The notes under the pieces are model-generated. The model was not told the origin of the DNA. It searched no databases and was given only the letters and a program-made list of their open reading frames with translations. Below are positions 49,885 through 60,004 of a DNA stretch of 64,000 nt, one piece after another (position 1 is the stretch's first letter; the number at the start of each line of letters is the position of its first letter). The stretch is from NCBI GenBank assembly GCA_963764215.1, contig CAVXRS010000005.1, positions 682,001 to 746,000 on the forward strand. Reading direction: 5' to 3'. The position numbers and the translations under genes were made by a program. Source of the DNA: JAFDWI01 sp963764215 (lineage in GTDB: Bacteria; Actinomycetota; Acidimicrobiia; Acidimicrobiales; Iamiaceae).

Positions 49885-50387
49885 CGGCCGCGACGGCGAT
49901 TCGCCGCGGCCATCGCCCGGCGGGCCTCCAGATCGGCGGTGCGCTTGGCGATCGCCTGACGCTTGTCGTGCATCTTGCGGCCCCGCGCCAGGGCGACGTC
50001 GACCTTCACCCGACCCCGGGAAAACCGCATCTTGAGGGGAACCAGGGTGAGATGTTCGGTTGCCAGCCGGGCCGAGAGCCGGTCGAGCTCGTGCCGGTGC
50101 ACGAGGAGCTTGCGATCCCGGTCGACCACATGGCCGGTGTGCGTCGCCGCATGCGAGTAGGGCTCGATGTGCAGCCCGATAAGCCACAACTCGCCGGCGA
50201 CGATCCGGGCGTAGGCGTCGGTCAGGGTGACTCTGGCCTCGCGCAGCGATTTGACCTCACTGCCGGTGAGCACGATGCCCGCCTCGATCTCCTCGAGGAT
50301 GTCGTAGTCGCGCCGCGCCCGACGATTGGTGGCGATCACCGGCGCTGCCTGGCCGGTCGTCTTGGATTTCGCAGCTTTGCCGGGCAT
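49881..50387 (-). CDS. smpB: SsrA-binding protein SmpB
   Basis: SmpB binds tmRNA and places it in stalled ribosomes. The 168-residue product shows the core NRRARRDYDILEEIEAGIVL, TGSEVKSLREARVTL and the conserved VPLKMRFSRGRVKVDVALA. The C-terminal tail is basic and helical (DKRQAIAKRTADLEARRAMA), as needed to read the empty mRNA channel. The ATG at 50387 was chosen because AACCTA (TAGGTT on the coding strand) lies 10 bases upstream and the longer frame has no similarity. tmRNA lies 5 kb downstream on the same strand. Confidence 0.96.
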   Translation of the reverse strand: MPGKAAKSKTTGQAAPVIATNRRARRDYDILEEIEAGIVLTGSEVKSLREARVTLTDAYARIVAGELWLIGLHIEPYSHAATHTGHVVDRDRKLLVHRHELDRLSARLATEHLTLVPLKMRFSRGRVKVDVALARGRKMHDKRQAIAKRTADLEARRAMAAANRRRGR

Positions 50388-50397
50388 GGGATCGCCC

Positions 50398-50403
50398 AAC
50401 CTA
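50398..50403 (-). promoter_or_regulatory. Candidate -10 box TAGGTT for smpB
   Basis: TAGGTT on the minus strand lies 10 bases before ATG 50387, back to back with the TAGCGT box of the divergent JAMM gene. Confidence 0.45.
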
Positions 50404-50425
50404 CCCGAGGCCTCTCCGGGGCCGG

Positions 50426-50431
50426 TAGCGT
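50426..50431 (+). promoter_or_regulatory. Leaderless-type -10 box TAGCGT for the JAMM gene
   Basis: TAGCGT is followed by 8 bases and ATG 50440. Confidence 0.5.
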
Positions 50432-50439
50432 CCCGGGCC

Positions 50440-50926
50440 ATGGCCGAACCATCCGCGTCGACCCCGCCGGGCCCGATTCCCCAGGTGCGTCTCGCCGAAG
50501 GTCCACCGCTCGCGGTCGCCCTCGACGCGTACGAGCAGATGGTGGCCACCGCCATCGACGCCTACCCCTACGAAGCGTGCGGGCTGCTCGGCGGGGTGCC
50601 CGGGTCCCAGCGGATCGACGCGTTCGTGGCCACCCGCAACATCGACGAATCGGCACGGACCTACTCGATCGGCCCGCAGGGCTTCGCCGACGCCGAGGCC
50701 ACCTTCGCGCCGCAGGGTCTCGACATCGTCGGCGTGGTGCACTCGCACACCCACACCGACGCCTATCCGTCGCCCACCGACATCGACAAGGCCGACAACC
50801 CGCTGCTCGCCGGGTGGAAGTACCTGATCGTGTCGTTGCGGGACGAGCTACCGGTACTCGCGCGCCTACGTGCTGGACGGGCGCGAGGTGGTCGAGGAGA
50901 TGGTCGAGTTGTCGCCATCGAGTTGA
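50440..50926 (+). CDS. mec: JAMM/MPN metalloprotease, Mec-like (one frameshift)
   Basis: The restored product is about 162 residues. The JAMM zinc motif is VVHSHTHTDAYPSPTDID, with the upstream Glu in PYEACGLLGG. In M. tuberculosis the related Mec releases cysteine from the sulfur carrier CysO after CysM has loaded it. The adjacent cysM supports the same pathway here. One extra base near 50845 moves the end, which reads YRYSRAYVLDGREVVEEM, into another frame; the stop then falls at 50926. The upstream TAGCGT box 8 bases before ATG 50440 suggests a leaderless transcript. Confidence 0.88.
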
Positions 50927-50954
50927 CAAACGGATACAATTCCGATCGTATTAC
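50923..50954 (+). promoter_or_regulatory. AT-rich promoter region of cysM
   Basis: TTGACA (50923-50928) overlaps the mec stop codon, and TACAAT (50935-50940) and TATTAC (50949-50954) are possible -10 boxes. The AT richness is exceptional for this window. Only 55 bases separate mec and cysM, too few for a CysO gene. Confidence 0.5.
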
Positions 50955-50981
50955 TCAGGTATTCGATTTCTGGGAGCAACC

Positions 50982-51933
<952 letters not shown>

Positions 51934-52120
51934 GAGCGCCCCGAACCGGCGGGTCCCGACCGACCGCAGGTCCGAACCGGGCCTGGCAGGGCACCTACCG
52001 GGTCGCTCGGCACGAATCGGACTTTTCGGTATTTTCACGGATGCGGATCGACGTGGCGAATCCTTATGGTCCTCCGAGGAGAGAACCCGACTTCGGGTTC
52101 CGGAGACCCTGGAGAGTCCC

Positions 52121-55043
52121 ATGCCCAATCGAACGATGCTCCGAGCAGTGGTCGTGGCCTTCGCCCTGGTGGCCGGCGCCATCGGCCTTGCGAGTTGCAC
52201 CCCGGCGAACACCGCACTTGCAGGCCGCCTGACCGACGCCGCAACCGGCGACCCGGTCGCAGGGGTCGCCGTGCAGGCCTGGGACGCCTCCACGAACCAA
52301 CCGGTGGGGAGCGCCGTCTACTCGAACTCCAATGGTGACTATTCGTTCTCCCACGACGTTCTGGCCGACGGCACCTACAAGGTCGAGTTCTATCCGGGGA
52401 CCGTGCAGTTCTACCCCGACTCGCCGGACCTGGCGGGGGCGACACCGGTGACCGTCACCGGATCGGCCACTACTCGGGCAGACGGATCACTGCACCTGTC
52501 GGCCTATTCGGTATCGGGAACGGTGACCGACACCTCCTCGGCTCCGATCGTCGGAGCGACCGTGCGCGCCTTGAGCTTGAACAGCGGTGCAACTCTCGGC
52601 ACCGCAACCACCGCAGCCGATGGGGCCTACACGATTGCCGGACTGGGCGCGACCAAGTACGAGATCGAGGTGACCGCCACCGGTTACGCCAAGGAGTACT
52701 ACGGCAGCGACACCGGAACGGCCCAAGGAACTCCGGTTCCCCAGCAACGGCCGGCGTCGGGCACCAACGCCACCGGCATGGACGTGCAACTTCCCGCAGC
52801 GGCGGTCATCACCGGGACGATCGAGGCCAACACGACTCCGGTCGCCGGGCTTACTGTCCTCGCGTCGATCGATGACGAATCCGGCGGGAGCCCGAAGGCG
52901 GTGGGATTCGAGCTAACCACGACCGGGCCCGACGGCGTCTTCTCCTTCGGCGATCTTCCGGCCCGTGGGTACTTCATCTCCGTGTTCGATGGCCAGGGTC
53001 GGATCACCTCCTTCACCGTCGGCGCAACCGGGTCCGATGTGACTTCCGGGACGGTCGAGCAGACCACGGCCGGTTCCACGACCAATCTCGGCACGATCCA
53101 GGTCGTCGGCAAGGACTGCGATGCGCGCTTCGCGACTACGAGTACAGACTTCACCGGTCAGGACCTGTCCGGCCTCGATCTTCTCGGCTGCAACCTTTCC
53201 AGCGACAATTTCACCAACGTGAACTTCACGGGTGCGGACCTGTCGGGTGCGAACCTGTACGGTGCGACCTTCACGGGTGCGGACCTGACGGATGCGAACC
53301 TGTCGGGTGCGCAGTATGTGGGTGCGTCGATCACTGGGGCGACGTTGACGGGTGCGAACTTGTCGAACCTGGGTGACTTCTACCAGCCGTTGGGGTATGC
53401 GGACCTGTCGGGCAAGGACCTGACCGGCGCGAACTTCACCGGCGACGACTTCCAGAACACGAACTTCGACTCGGCGACGGTGACGAATGTGGTGTTCACG
53501 GGTGCGAACCTGGTGGCTACGAAGTTGACGAACATGGTGGGATTGTCCTCCACGGTGATCGGCACCGATCAGTCCGCCGGTTTGGCCTCGGCGAGCCTGA
53601 CATCGGTCGACTTCACCGGGTCGAACCTGGATCTGTCCGGAGTGGATCTGTCATCCAAGAACCTGACCAGCGACAATTTCACCAACGTGAACTTCACGGG
53701 TGCGGACCTGTCGAGTGCGAACCTGGACGGCGCGACCTTCACGGGTACGAACCTGACGGATGCGAACCTGTCGGGTGCGCAGTATGTGGGTGCGTCGATC
53801 ACTGGGGCGACGTTGACGGGTGCGAACCTGTCGAACCTGGGTGACTTCTACCAGCCGTTGGGGTATGCGGACCTGTCGGGCAAGGACCTGACCGGCACGA
53901 ACTTCACCGGCGACGACTTCCAGAACACGAACTTCGACTCGGCGACGGTGACGAATGCGGTGTTCACGGGTGCGAACCTTGCGGCTACGAAGTTGACGAA
54001 CATGGTGGGATTGTCCTCCACGGTGATCGGCACCGATCAGTCCGCCGGTTTGGCCTCGGCGAGCCTGACATCGGTCGACTTCACCGGGTCGAACCTGGAT
54101 CTGTCCGGAGTGGATCTGTCATCCAAGAACCTGACCAGCGACAATTTCGCCAACGTGAACTTCACCGGGTGCGAACCTGTCGGGTGCGAACCTGGCCGGC
54201 GCGACCTTCACGGGTACGAACCTGACGGATGCGAACCTGTCGGGTGCGCAGTATGTGGGTGCGTCGATCACTGGGGCGACGTTGACGGGTGCGAACCTGT
54301 CGAACCTGGACGGCTACTACCAGCCGTTGGCGTACGCGGACCTGTCGGGCAAGGACCTGACCGGCACGAACTTCACCGGCGACGACTTCCAGAACACGAA
54401 CTTCGACTCGGCGACGGTGACGAATGCGGTGTTCACGGGTGCGAACCTTGCGGCTACGCAGTTGACGAACATGGTGGGACTGTCCTCCACGGTGATCGGC
54501 ACCGATCAGTCCGCCGGTTTGGCCTCGGCGAGCCTGACATCGGTCGACTTCACCGGGTCGAACCTGGATCTGTCCGGAGTGGATCTGTCATCCAAGAACC
54601 TGACCAGCGACAATTTCGCCAACGTGAACTTCACCGGGTCGAACCTGTCGGGTGCGAACCTGGCCGGCGCGACCTTCACGGGTACGAACCTGACGGATGC
54701 GAACCTGTCGGGTGCGCAGTATGTGGGTGCGTCGATCACTGGGGCGACGTTGACGGGTGCGAACCTGTCGAACCTGGACGGCTACTACCAGCCGTTGGCG
54801 TACGCGGACCTGTCGGGCAAGGATCTGACCGGCACGAACTTCACCGGCGACGACCTCCAGAACACGAACTTCGCTACAGCGAATCTCACCTCGGCGAACC
54901 TCACCAACACCAACCTCGACAATGCATCACTGGGGACGGCGACGCTGACCGGAGTGGTCTCGAGTGGGATCACCGGAACGCCCGCCTCGTTGCCGACCGG
55001 CTGGTCGATTGTCGCCGGCGTGCTGACCTACACCGCCTCGTGA
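52121..55043 (+). CDS. Lipoprotein with CNA-B-like domains and long pentapeptide-repeat tandem array (one frameshift)
   Basis: The restored product is about 974 residues. The signal peptide ends in the lipobox GLASC (Cys at about 26). Three carboxypeptidase-regulatory/CNA-B-like beta domains follow (about 30-345), each with a V-x-G-T-V and D-G-x-Y/F pattern such as SVSGTVTDTSSAPIVGATV. From about residue 350 the protein consists of A-[DN]-L-x-x pentapeptide repeats, which should form a right-handed beta helix. These are organised in a 156-residue superrepeat encoded by 468-bp DNA repeats. An extra base near 54168 in the third copy shifts the frame; the end LPTGWSIVAGVLTYTAS is in the shifted frame. 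The protein is probably a surface-exposed rod; partner and function are unknown. Confidence 0.78.
53201..54855 (+). repeat. Tandem 468-bp repeats, three full copies plus a partial fourth
   Basis: The landmark AGCGACAATTTC recurs at 53201, 53669, 54137 and 54606. The spacings are 468, 468 and 469. The extra base in the third unit is exactly the frameshift seen in the protein. Copies differ by scattered substitutions, for example GGTGACTTC against GACGGCTAC. Confidence 0.9.
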
Positions 55044-55078
55044 CCATTCTCGGCCGACCACACCTCAAGGAGCCCCCA

Positions 55079-55624
55079 ATGCAAGTCACCACCAATCGGA
55101 TCACCCGGCGACTGGCACACGCCCTCGCCGTCACCGCCACACTGTGCATCGCCGTGGCAGGACCGATGTCGGCGACCGCAGCCACGACGCCGGCCATCAC
55201 CACCACATCGGCATACGTGGCCGCAAACGGGACGATCACGGTGAATGGCACCGGATGTGAGGCGAACGGCGACGCAATCGTGAATCTCGCCACCGGCGTT
55301 GGCACACCTCAGGAGGACGTCTGGGGAGGGATCTACCCGATCTCGACCGACTCCACCGGATCGTTCACGGCGAGTTACACCTTGAGGAACGACCTCGCCG
55401 ACGGCACCGTGATCACCCTGATCGGACAGTGCCCATTCGCCGAGGCAGCACCGCACTTCGCGCCGATCACCGTGACCGTCGGCCAACCGCCGACCTCGAC
55501 GAGCACCACCTCGACAACGACCCCGCCGGCCAGCACCGAGGCCCCTACGACCACCGCGCCCGCGCCTGTCGATCCCGCCAAACCGGCCGGTGCCGTTGCC
55601 GCAGCGCCTCACTACACCGGCTGA
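55079..55624 (+). CDS. Secreted protein with Thr/Pro-rich tail
   Basis: The 181-residue product has a signal peptide (ALAVTATLCIAVAGPMSATAA) with likely cleavage after ATA. A beta-rich domain of about 100 residues follows, starting TTSAYVAANGTITVNGTGCE. It has two Cys that could pair (GTGCEANG and GQCPFAEA). A Thr/Ser/Pro tail ends APHYTG. I do not recognise the domain, which looks immunoglobulin-like. AAGGAG lies 7 bases before ATG 55079, and the gene follows the pentapeptide lipoprotein by 35 bases. The two are probably expressed together at the surface. Confidence 0.68.
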   Translation: MQVTTNRITRRLAHALAVTATLCIAVAGPMSATAATTPAITTTSAYVAANGTITVNGTGCEANGDAIVNLATGVGTPQEDVWGGIYPISTDSTGSFTASYTLRNDLADGTVITLIGQCPFAEAAPHFAPITVTVGQPPTSTSTTSTTTPPASTEAPTTTAPAPVDPAKPAGAVAAAPHYTG

Positions 55625-55745
55625 ACTAGAGAGCGCCTTCGTCGCCATGACCACGACGCCGGCGTCGATGGGCGGCGACATGGTCCAAGGCCGACGGGAC
55701 ACCAGGAACATCGACCTGACGGAGGGACCCGGGTGGCCGAATCGG

Positions 55746-58664
55746 TCACCCGGGTGACGAGCAGGCCCGGACCAGGGACACCCATCCCTGCGCCCGGGCT
55801 TCTGCTTCGATAGCTTCGACCAACTCGTCGGCCCGCTTCCGGTCGGCCGGGTCGCCGGTTCGTTCCAACACTCTCGCGGTCTCCAGCCTGGTGGTAGCCG
55901 CGTGCAGCGGCGCCCGGGCACGCTCCTCCAGCGCCTCGGCCGCGGCCAGATGGGCGAGTGCCTGCTCGGTCTGTCCCAGTCGGGCGGCGAGCAGCCCCAG
56001 AGGGCGATCCGCAGCCCCCAGCACGTCACTTGCCGAACCCGCCAACACCAGCTGCCCCGAGTAGGGCGCAAGCCGGTTGGACAGGATCCGGGCGTGATCT
56101 TCGGTGCCGCGCAGTATCACCGTCGGGGTCAGCCAGGTGAGCGTCGCAGCGAGCGTCCAGTCGTTGCCCACCGCAGCGAAACGGGCAGCAGCGATGGGTT
56201 CGATGATCTCCCACGCGCCCTCGACGTCCCCCAGCTGGTGGTGAGCCCACGCGTCCAGCGCGTGCAGTGGCGCAAGCTGGGAATGTTCCGCGCGGGTCGT
56301 GTCGACCAGGTCGAGCACCTCGTCGAGTCGACCCTGGGCGCTACGGATGGCCACCATCTGCACGAACCAACCCAGCAACATGTTCGGATCGGCGGTCGCC
56401 ATCGTGAGCAGCTCGTCGTTCCGTTGCGCCGCATCGTCGATGCGCCCGTCCAATGTTGCCACCAGGGCGTCCCACATCACCGCAACCGACTGCAGGAACC
56501 CGCTCTTCGACTTGTCGCCCCGTCGTCGGAGGCGGGCGTGGAGACGATCGAATGCGGCCCGATCTCCCGTCTGGATTGCAGCGCACGCGGCCAGCCGGAT
56601 GCCCTCATTGGCATCGACTGTGCCGGAGATCTCAGGCCGGTACGGCTCGAACTCGGCCAGCACGGTCTGCATCCGTTCGACATCGGGACTGCCGAGCAGA
56701 ATCGCGGCCAGACCGTAGAGCGTCGTGCCGATCGCAGACCGATTACCCGAAAGCCGGGCACGCACGAGCGCCGCTTCCACGTCGCCGGCAACGGTGAACC
56801 CTGCACCCCCGATGGACCGGTGATAACCGGCGTAGCCCTCCAACAATGCGGAGAGTCGCTGCGCCTCGGGATCGTCGTCGGGCAGCGCCGCGACCGCGTC
56901 GTCGACCAGCGCGAGGATCTCGTCATCGGTGGTCCCGGTCGCAGGCAGAAGCCGGTAATGGGTGAGGATCTCAGCGACGTCGTGAGGCGTGCCGATCTGC
57001 TCGGCCAGATCGACGGCCTCGATCACCGCAGCCCGGTGCTCTGCGTTTGCCAGCCGCAGGTTGTCGACATCGATGAGCACCCGGAGCACGTCGAGTCTGG
57101 TCCTGTCGGCGGCAGTACCCCTCGGAAGCACCGCCAGCACCGATTGGAGCAGCTCGGCGGCAGTCTCGGGCGACAGCACAGCGACGTTCGCACCGCCGAA
57201 TCGGGCTGCGAGCTCGGCCGCTCTGACGAGATCGTCGCGGTAGGGCGAACGCAGAAGGTGGCCGATGGCCGTGGGCCACGCTCGCGGGTCGTCGTCGTCA
57301 CGATCGGCGAGCACCCTGCCGACCGCCGCGTGCAGACGGGCCAGACGGCGGGGGGCGATCTTTGCGAGCACGACCTGTCGTACGACGTCATGGATGAACG
57401 CGAAGTCAGCCGCCGGATCACCCGACTGGGTGAGGACACCCTGCGCCAAACTGTGGGCCAACGTGTCGGAAGCCACTTGTGGATCGACCATTCCCAACCG
57501 ACCGGCTGCGTCGATGAGCAGGTCGAGGTCGAAGTCGAGCCCGATCACCGCGGCGAGTTCGACGAATTCAAGGTCGGACTGGTCCAGACGGGCGGTCCGA
57601 TGGGCGATCAGGTCGTGCAGTGACGAGGGAAGCTCGTCTGCCGGCCGGCCGGCGGCAAGCTCCCGGAGCAGACTCGAAAGATACAACGCATTGCCGGCGG
57701 TCGACTCGCACGCACGAGAAAGTTCCTCGATATCGGCCGTCGTCCCCCCGAAGTGGTGGTACAAATCGGCAGCGTCGGTCACGTCGAGCCCGACGAGATC
57801 GATCCGTTCCAGATGAGTATGGTTCCCCGCCAGGGAGACAAGTCCGAAGAGCGGGTCACCAGGCGAAGTCTCGGTGTTGCGGAAGGTGCCGACGATCACC
57901 AGTGGTGCATCGGGAGGGTCGGTGACCAGCCGCTCCAGCAGGGCGATTCCGGTCGGGTCCGCCCAGTGGAGATCCTCCAACACCACGACCGTCGGCCGTT
58001 CCCGCGCAGCGTGGACCATTGTGCGCCGCAACGCATCGGCCCGGAGCTGGAGTCGCGCCCGGGGATCGAGGTCGCCGGCGACGCTGGGAAGCCGATCGGA
58101 CAGCGACGGCAGGAGCGCAGCCAGGACGCCGCCGTCGGGGCCGACCACCTCGGAGAGTCGACCAGAAAAGTCGGCCAGGTAGCCCGAGACGGCTTCGGTG
58201 ACGGCGCCGAAAGGAGCACGCAACTCTTCCACGCACACACCGATCAGGACCATCGGCCCGTCACTTCCGAGCTGGTCGAGCGCCTGGGCCACCAGGGTCG
58301 ATTTCCCCGCTCCCGGCTCGCCCCCGACCAGCACCATCCACGCGGGTCTGAACGTGCACCGGCGATAGCGGCGGAGAGGCGGTTCAATTCGTCCCGGCGG
58401 CCGACGAAGACATTCGCGACGGGCGAGCCGCTTGTCGTCGACCCCGGAACGTTCTTCGAAGTCGAACGCGCTACCGCCTTTCGCTCCCATCGCGGCCAGA
58501 CCCGCCCGGTTCGCCACCCCGAGCTTGCGGTAGATCGTGCTCAGATGGCTGTCGACCGTGCGGACATTGATGCACAGTTCGTCCGCTATCTGACACGTGG
58601 TCGCGCCCGTCGCGGCGATGCGTGCCACCTCCCGCTCCCGCTTGGAGAGCGACCCTCGAATCAT
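55746..58664 (-). CDS. Large HTH-AAA-TPR-like transcriptional regulator (two compensating indels)
   Basis: The roughly 972-residue protein starts with a LuxR-type helix-turn-helix (about 6-60): SLSKREREVARIAATGATTCQIADELCINVRTVDSHLSTIYRKLG in order. It is followed by an AAA_16-type ATPase with Walker A VGGEPGAGKSTLVAQAL, Walker B TVVVLEDLHWADPTG and DPRAWPTAIGHLL. Hundreds of TPR-like helical residues complete the protein. Such LAL regulators usually carry the HTH at the C-terminus, so the order here is reversed. Between about 58320 and 58430 the open frame is wrong. The alternative frame gives NVFVGRRDELNRLSAAIAG, the expected start of the ATPase. Signal and target genes are unknown; the adjacent surface proteins are candidates. 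Confidence 0.8.
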   Translation of the reverse strand: MIRGSLSKREREVARIAATGATTCQIADELCINVRTVDSHLSTIYRKLGVANRAGLAAMGAKGGSAFDFEERSGVDDKRLARRECLRRPPGRIEPPLRRYRRCTFRPAWMVLVGGEPGAGKSTLVAQALDQLGSDGPMVLIGVCVEELRAPFGAVTEAVSGYLADFSGRLSEVVGPDGGVLAALLPSLSDRLPSVAGDLDPRARLQLRADALRRTMVHAARERPTVVVLEDLHWADPTGIALLERLVTDPPDAPLVIVGTFRNTETSPGDPLFGLVSLAGNHTHLERIDLVGLDVTDAADLYHHFGGTTADIEELSRACESTAGNALYLSSLLRELAAGRPADELPSSLHDLIAHRTARLDQSDLEFVELAAVIGLDFDLDLLIDAAGRLGMVDPQVASDTLAHSLAQGVLTQSGDPAADFAFIHDVVRQVVLAKIAPRRLARLHAAVGRVLADRDDDDPRAWPTAIGHLLRSPYRDDLVRAAELAARFGGANVAVLSPETAAELLQSVLAVLPRGTAADRTRLDVLRVLIDVDNLRLANAEHRAAVIEAVDLAEQIGTPHDVAEILTHYRLLPATGTTDDEILALVDDAVAALPDDDPEAQRLSALLEGYAGYHRSIGGAGFTVAGDVEAALVRARLSGNRSAIGTTLYGLAAILLGSPDVERMQTVLAEFEPYRPEISGTVDANEGIRLAACAAIQTGDRAAFDRLHARLRRRGDKSKSGFLQSVAVMWDALVATLDGRIDDAAQRNDELLTMATADPNMLLGWFVQMVAIRSAQGRLDEVLDLVDTTRAEHSQLAPLHALDAWAHHQLGDVEGAWEIIEPIAAARFAAVGNDWTLAATLTWLTPTVILRGTEDHARILSNRLAPYSGQLVLAGSASDVLGAADRPLGLLAARLGQTEQALAHLAAAEALEERARAPLHAATTRLETARVLERTGDPADRKRADELVEAIEAEARAQGWVSLVRACSSPG

Positions 58665-58700
58665 GATTCGTTCACGGTGGCGGTACCGACCTGTGGGTGT

Positions 58701-58723
58701 CCGGACGACAACAAATCGTCCGG
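58701..58723. promoter_or_regulatory. Perfect 8-bp inverted repeat in the regulator leader
   Basis: CCGGACGA and TCGTCCGG flank a 7-base centre 37 bases upstream of the regulator start. It could be an autoregulatory operator or a leader hairpin. Confidence 0.45.
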
Positions 58724-58740
58724 CGCAATGAGAACTACAA

Positions 58741-58746
58741 ACGGTA
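58741..58746 (-). promoter_or_regulatory. Candidate -10 box TACCGT for the regulator
   Basis: TACCGT on the minus strand lies just upstream of the inverted repeat and would give a leader of about 70 bases. Confidence 0.35.
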
Positions 58747-58814
58747 GCCGGATGGACCAGCCGATGTCGCCGGTACGAAGCCTCGGGCGCTGCCGAGTCG
58801 ATACACCTGTAGCG

Positions 58815-59048
58815 ATGGCGTTGGCTCACGGTGTGCAGGATGCGCAGAAGACGGTGGGGGCGATCGTCATAGGGCTGGTCGCCACCGGTCACAACGACAT
58901 GTTCGACGTGCCCTTCTGGGTGAAGTTCCTCGTCGTCGGGGGGATCAGTCTCGGAACATGGTCGGTTGGATGGCGTATCATGCGCACCCTGGGGCGCCGG
59001 GTGATCGAACTCGACCCTGCCCGCGGGGCCGCCGCGGCCGTCACCTGA
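58815..59048 (+). pseudogene. Fragment of an inorganic phosphate permease (PiT family)
   Basis: The 77 residues ALAHGVQDAQKTVGAIVIGL, then VPFWVKFLVVGGISLGTWSVGWRIMRTLGRRVIELDP, match the second half of PiT/PitA permeases (compare the family motif H-G-x-[ND]-D-x-Q-K). The upstream two thirds and the downstream helices are absent. The reading stops where the convergent SDR gene begins. It is probably a remnant left by a recombination event next to the regulator. A functional 77-residue two-helix protein cannot be excluded. Confidence 0.65.
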
Positions 59049-59859
59049 TCGTGGTGCCCGCGTCGACCGGCAACGTGATGCCGGTCACGTAGCGGGCTTC
59101 GTCGGAGAGCAACCAGGTCACGGCCGCGGTGATGTCCTCGGGTTCGACCGCGCCGACCGGCAGCAGGTTGCCGAACGCCGCGGTCGCCTCGGGATGCTCG
59201 GCGATCACCTCGCGCAACGTGGCGTCGCGTCCCATCGGGGTGTGCACCGCGGTGGGGACCACCAGGTTCACCCGGATGTGCTGGGCGGCCACCTCGTGGG
59301 CCAACGATCGGCCCATCGCGATCACCCCCGCTTTGGTGGCCGAGTAGTGGCCGAGCAGGGGGAGGGGCTTGACCCCGGCCCCGGAGGTGGTGATCACGAT
59401 CGAGCCGCCCCGGTCTGCTTCGAGCAGCACCGGAACGGTGGCCCGCAGCGTGTGGAACACGCCGGTCAGGTTCACGTCCACCACCGAGCGCCACTGGTCG
59501 TCGGTCAGCTCCCAGAGCCGCCCGAACGAACAGATGCCCGCGTTGGCGATCACCCCGTCGAGGCGTCCGAACGCGTCGATTCCCTCGGCGAGCGCGTCGT
59601 CCAGCGCACGCTGGTCGCGTACGTCGGCGACCCGGGAGATGATCCGGCCGCCCGCGGCTTCGACCGAGTCGACGGTTTCGGCCAGGTCGTCTCGGGTTGC
59701 CGGTGGATACCCCACCGGGCCCGCGTCGGCGCAGACATCCACCCCGATGATCGATGCCCCTTCCCGGGCGAGGCGCAGGGCATGGGATCGGCCCTGGCCC
59801 CGGGCGACTCCGGTGATGAAGAAGGTGCGGTCGGTGAATCGTGCGGTGTGCTCGGCCAT
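59041..59859 (-). CDS. SDR family oxidoreductase, mycofactocin-coupled type
   Basis: The 272-residue enzyme has the extended N-terminal motif FFITGVARGQGRSHALRLA followed by IIGVDVCADAG, which marks the mycofactocin-coupled SDR group. The NAG motif is VIANAGICSFG, the catalytic region GHYSATKAGVIAMG, and the C-terminus VTGITLPVDAGTTIR. Members hold NAD(H) tightly and are thought to pass electrons to mycofactocin. ATG 59859 has GGGAG close upstream. The divergent neighbour is an FMN 2-hydroxyacid oxidase-like gene. Confidence 0.9.
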   Translation of the reverse strand: MAEHTARFTDRTFFITGVARGQGRSHALRLAREGASIIGVDVCADAGPVGYPPATRDDLAETVDSVEAAGGRIISRVADVRDQRALDDALAEGIDAFGRLDGVIANAGICSFGRLWELTDDQWRSVVDVNLTGVFHTLRATVPVLLEADRGGSIVITTSGAGVKPLPLLGHYSATKAGVIAMGRSLAHEVAAQHIRVNLVVPTAVHTPMGRDATLREVIAEHPEATAAFGNLLPVGAVEPEDITAAVTWLLSDEARYVTGITLPVDAGTTIR

Positions 59860-60004
59860 CTCCCAAGCCTGCCACCGAGGATTGGGAGATGGAGCGAAAC
59901 ACTCGGCTGCCAACCCACGTGCCCTTCTTCTCGGCCCGACACGGACTCATGGGGGCAGGGTCAGGGGGCATGATGGTTGACGACGCCGCTACGAAGGGGA
60001 ACCG

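Noticed and set aside
53201..54855. CRISPR-like array because of regular repeats
   Set aside because: The units are 468 bases, coding, contiguous and without spacers.
53200..55000. Minus-strand ORFs of 61-77 residues repeated at 468-base spacing
   Set aside because: They are antisense shadows of the pentapeptide repeats and repeat only because the DNA repeats.
55647..55757. 37-residue plus-strand ORF between the secreted protein and the regulator
   Set aside because: No ribosome-binding site or hydrophobic segment, and it runs into the end of the regulator gene.
58664..58892. N-terminal extension of the large regulator to 58892
   Set aside because: The extra residues are low-complexity and overlap the promoter box and inverted repeat; the HTH begins directly after ATG 58664.
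57753..59048. 431-residue plus-strand open frame ending in the phosphate-permease fragment
   Set aside because: Only the last 77 residues have family similarity; the rest is antisense to the regulator.
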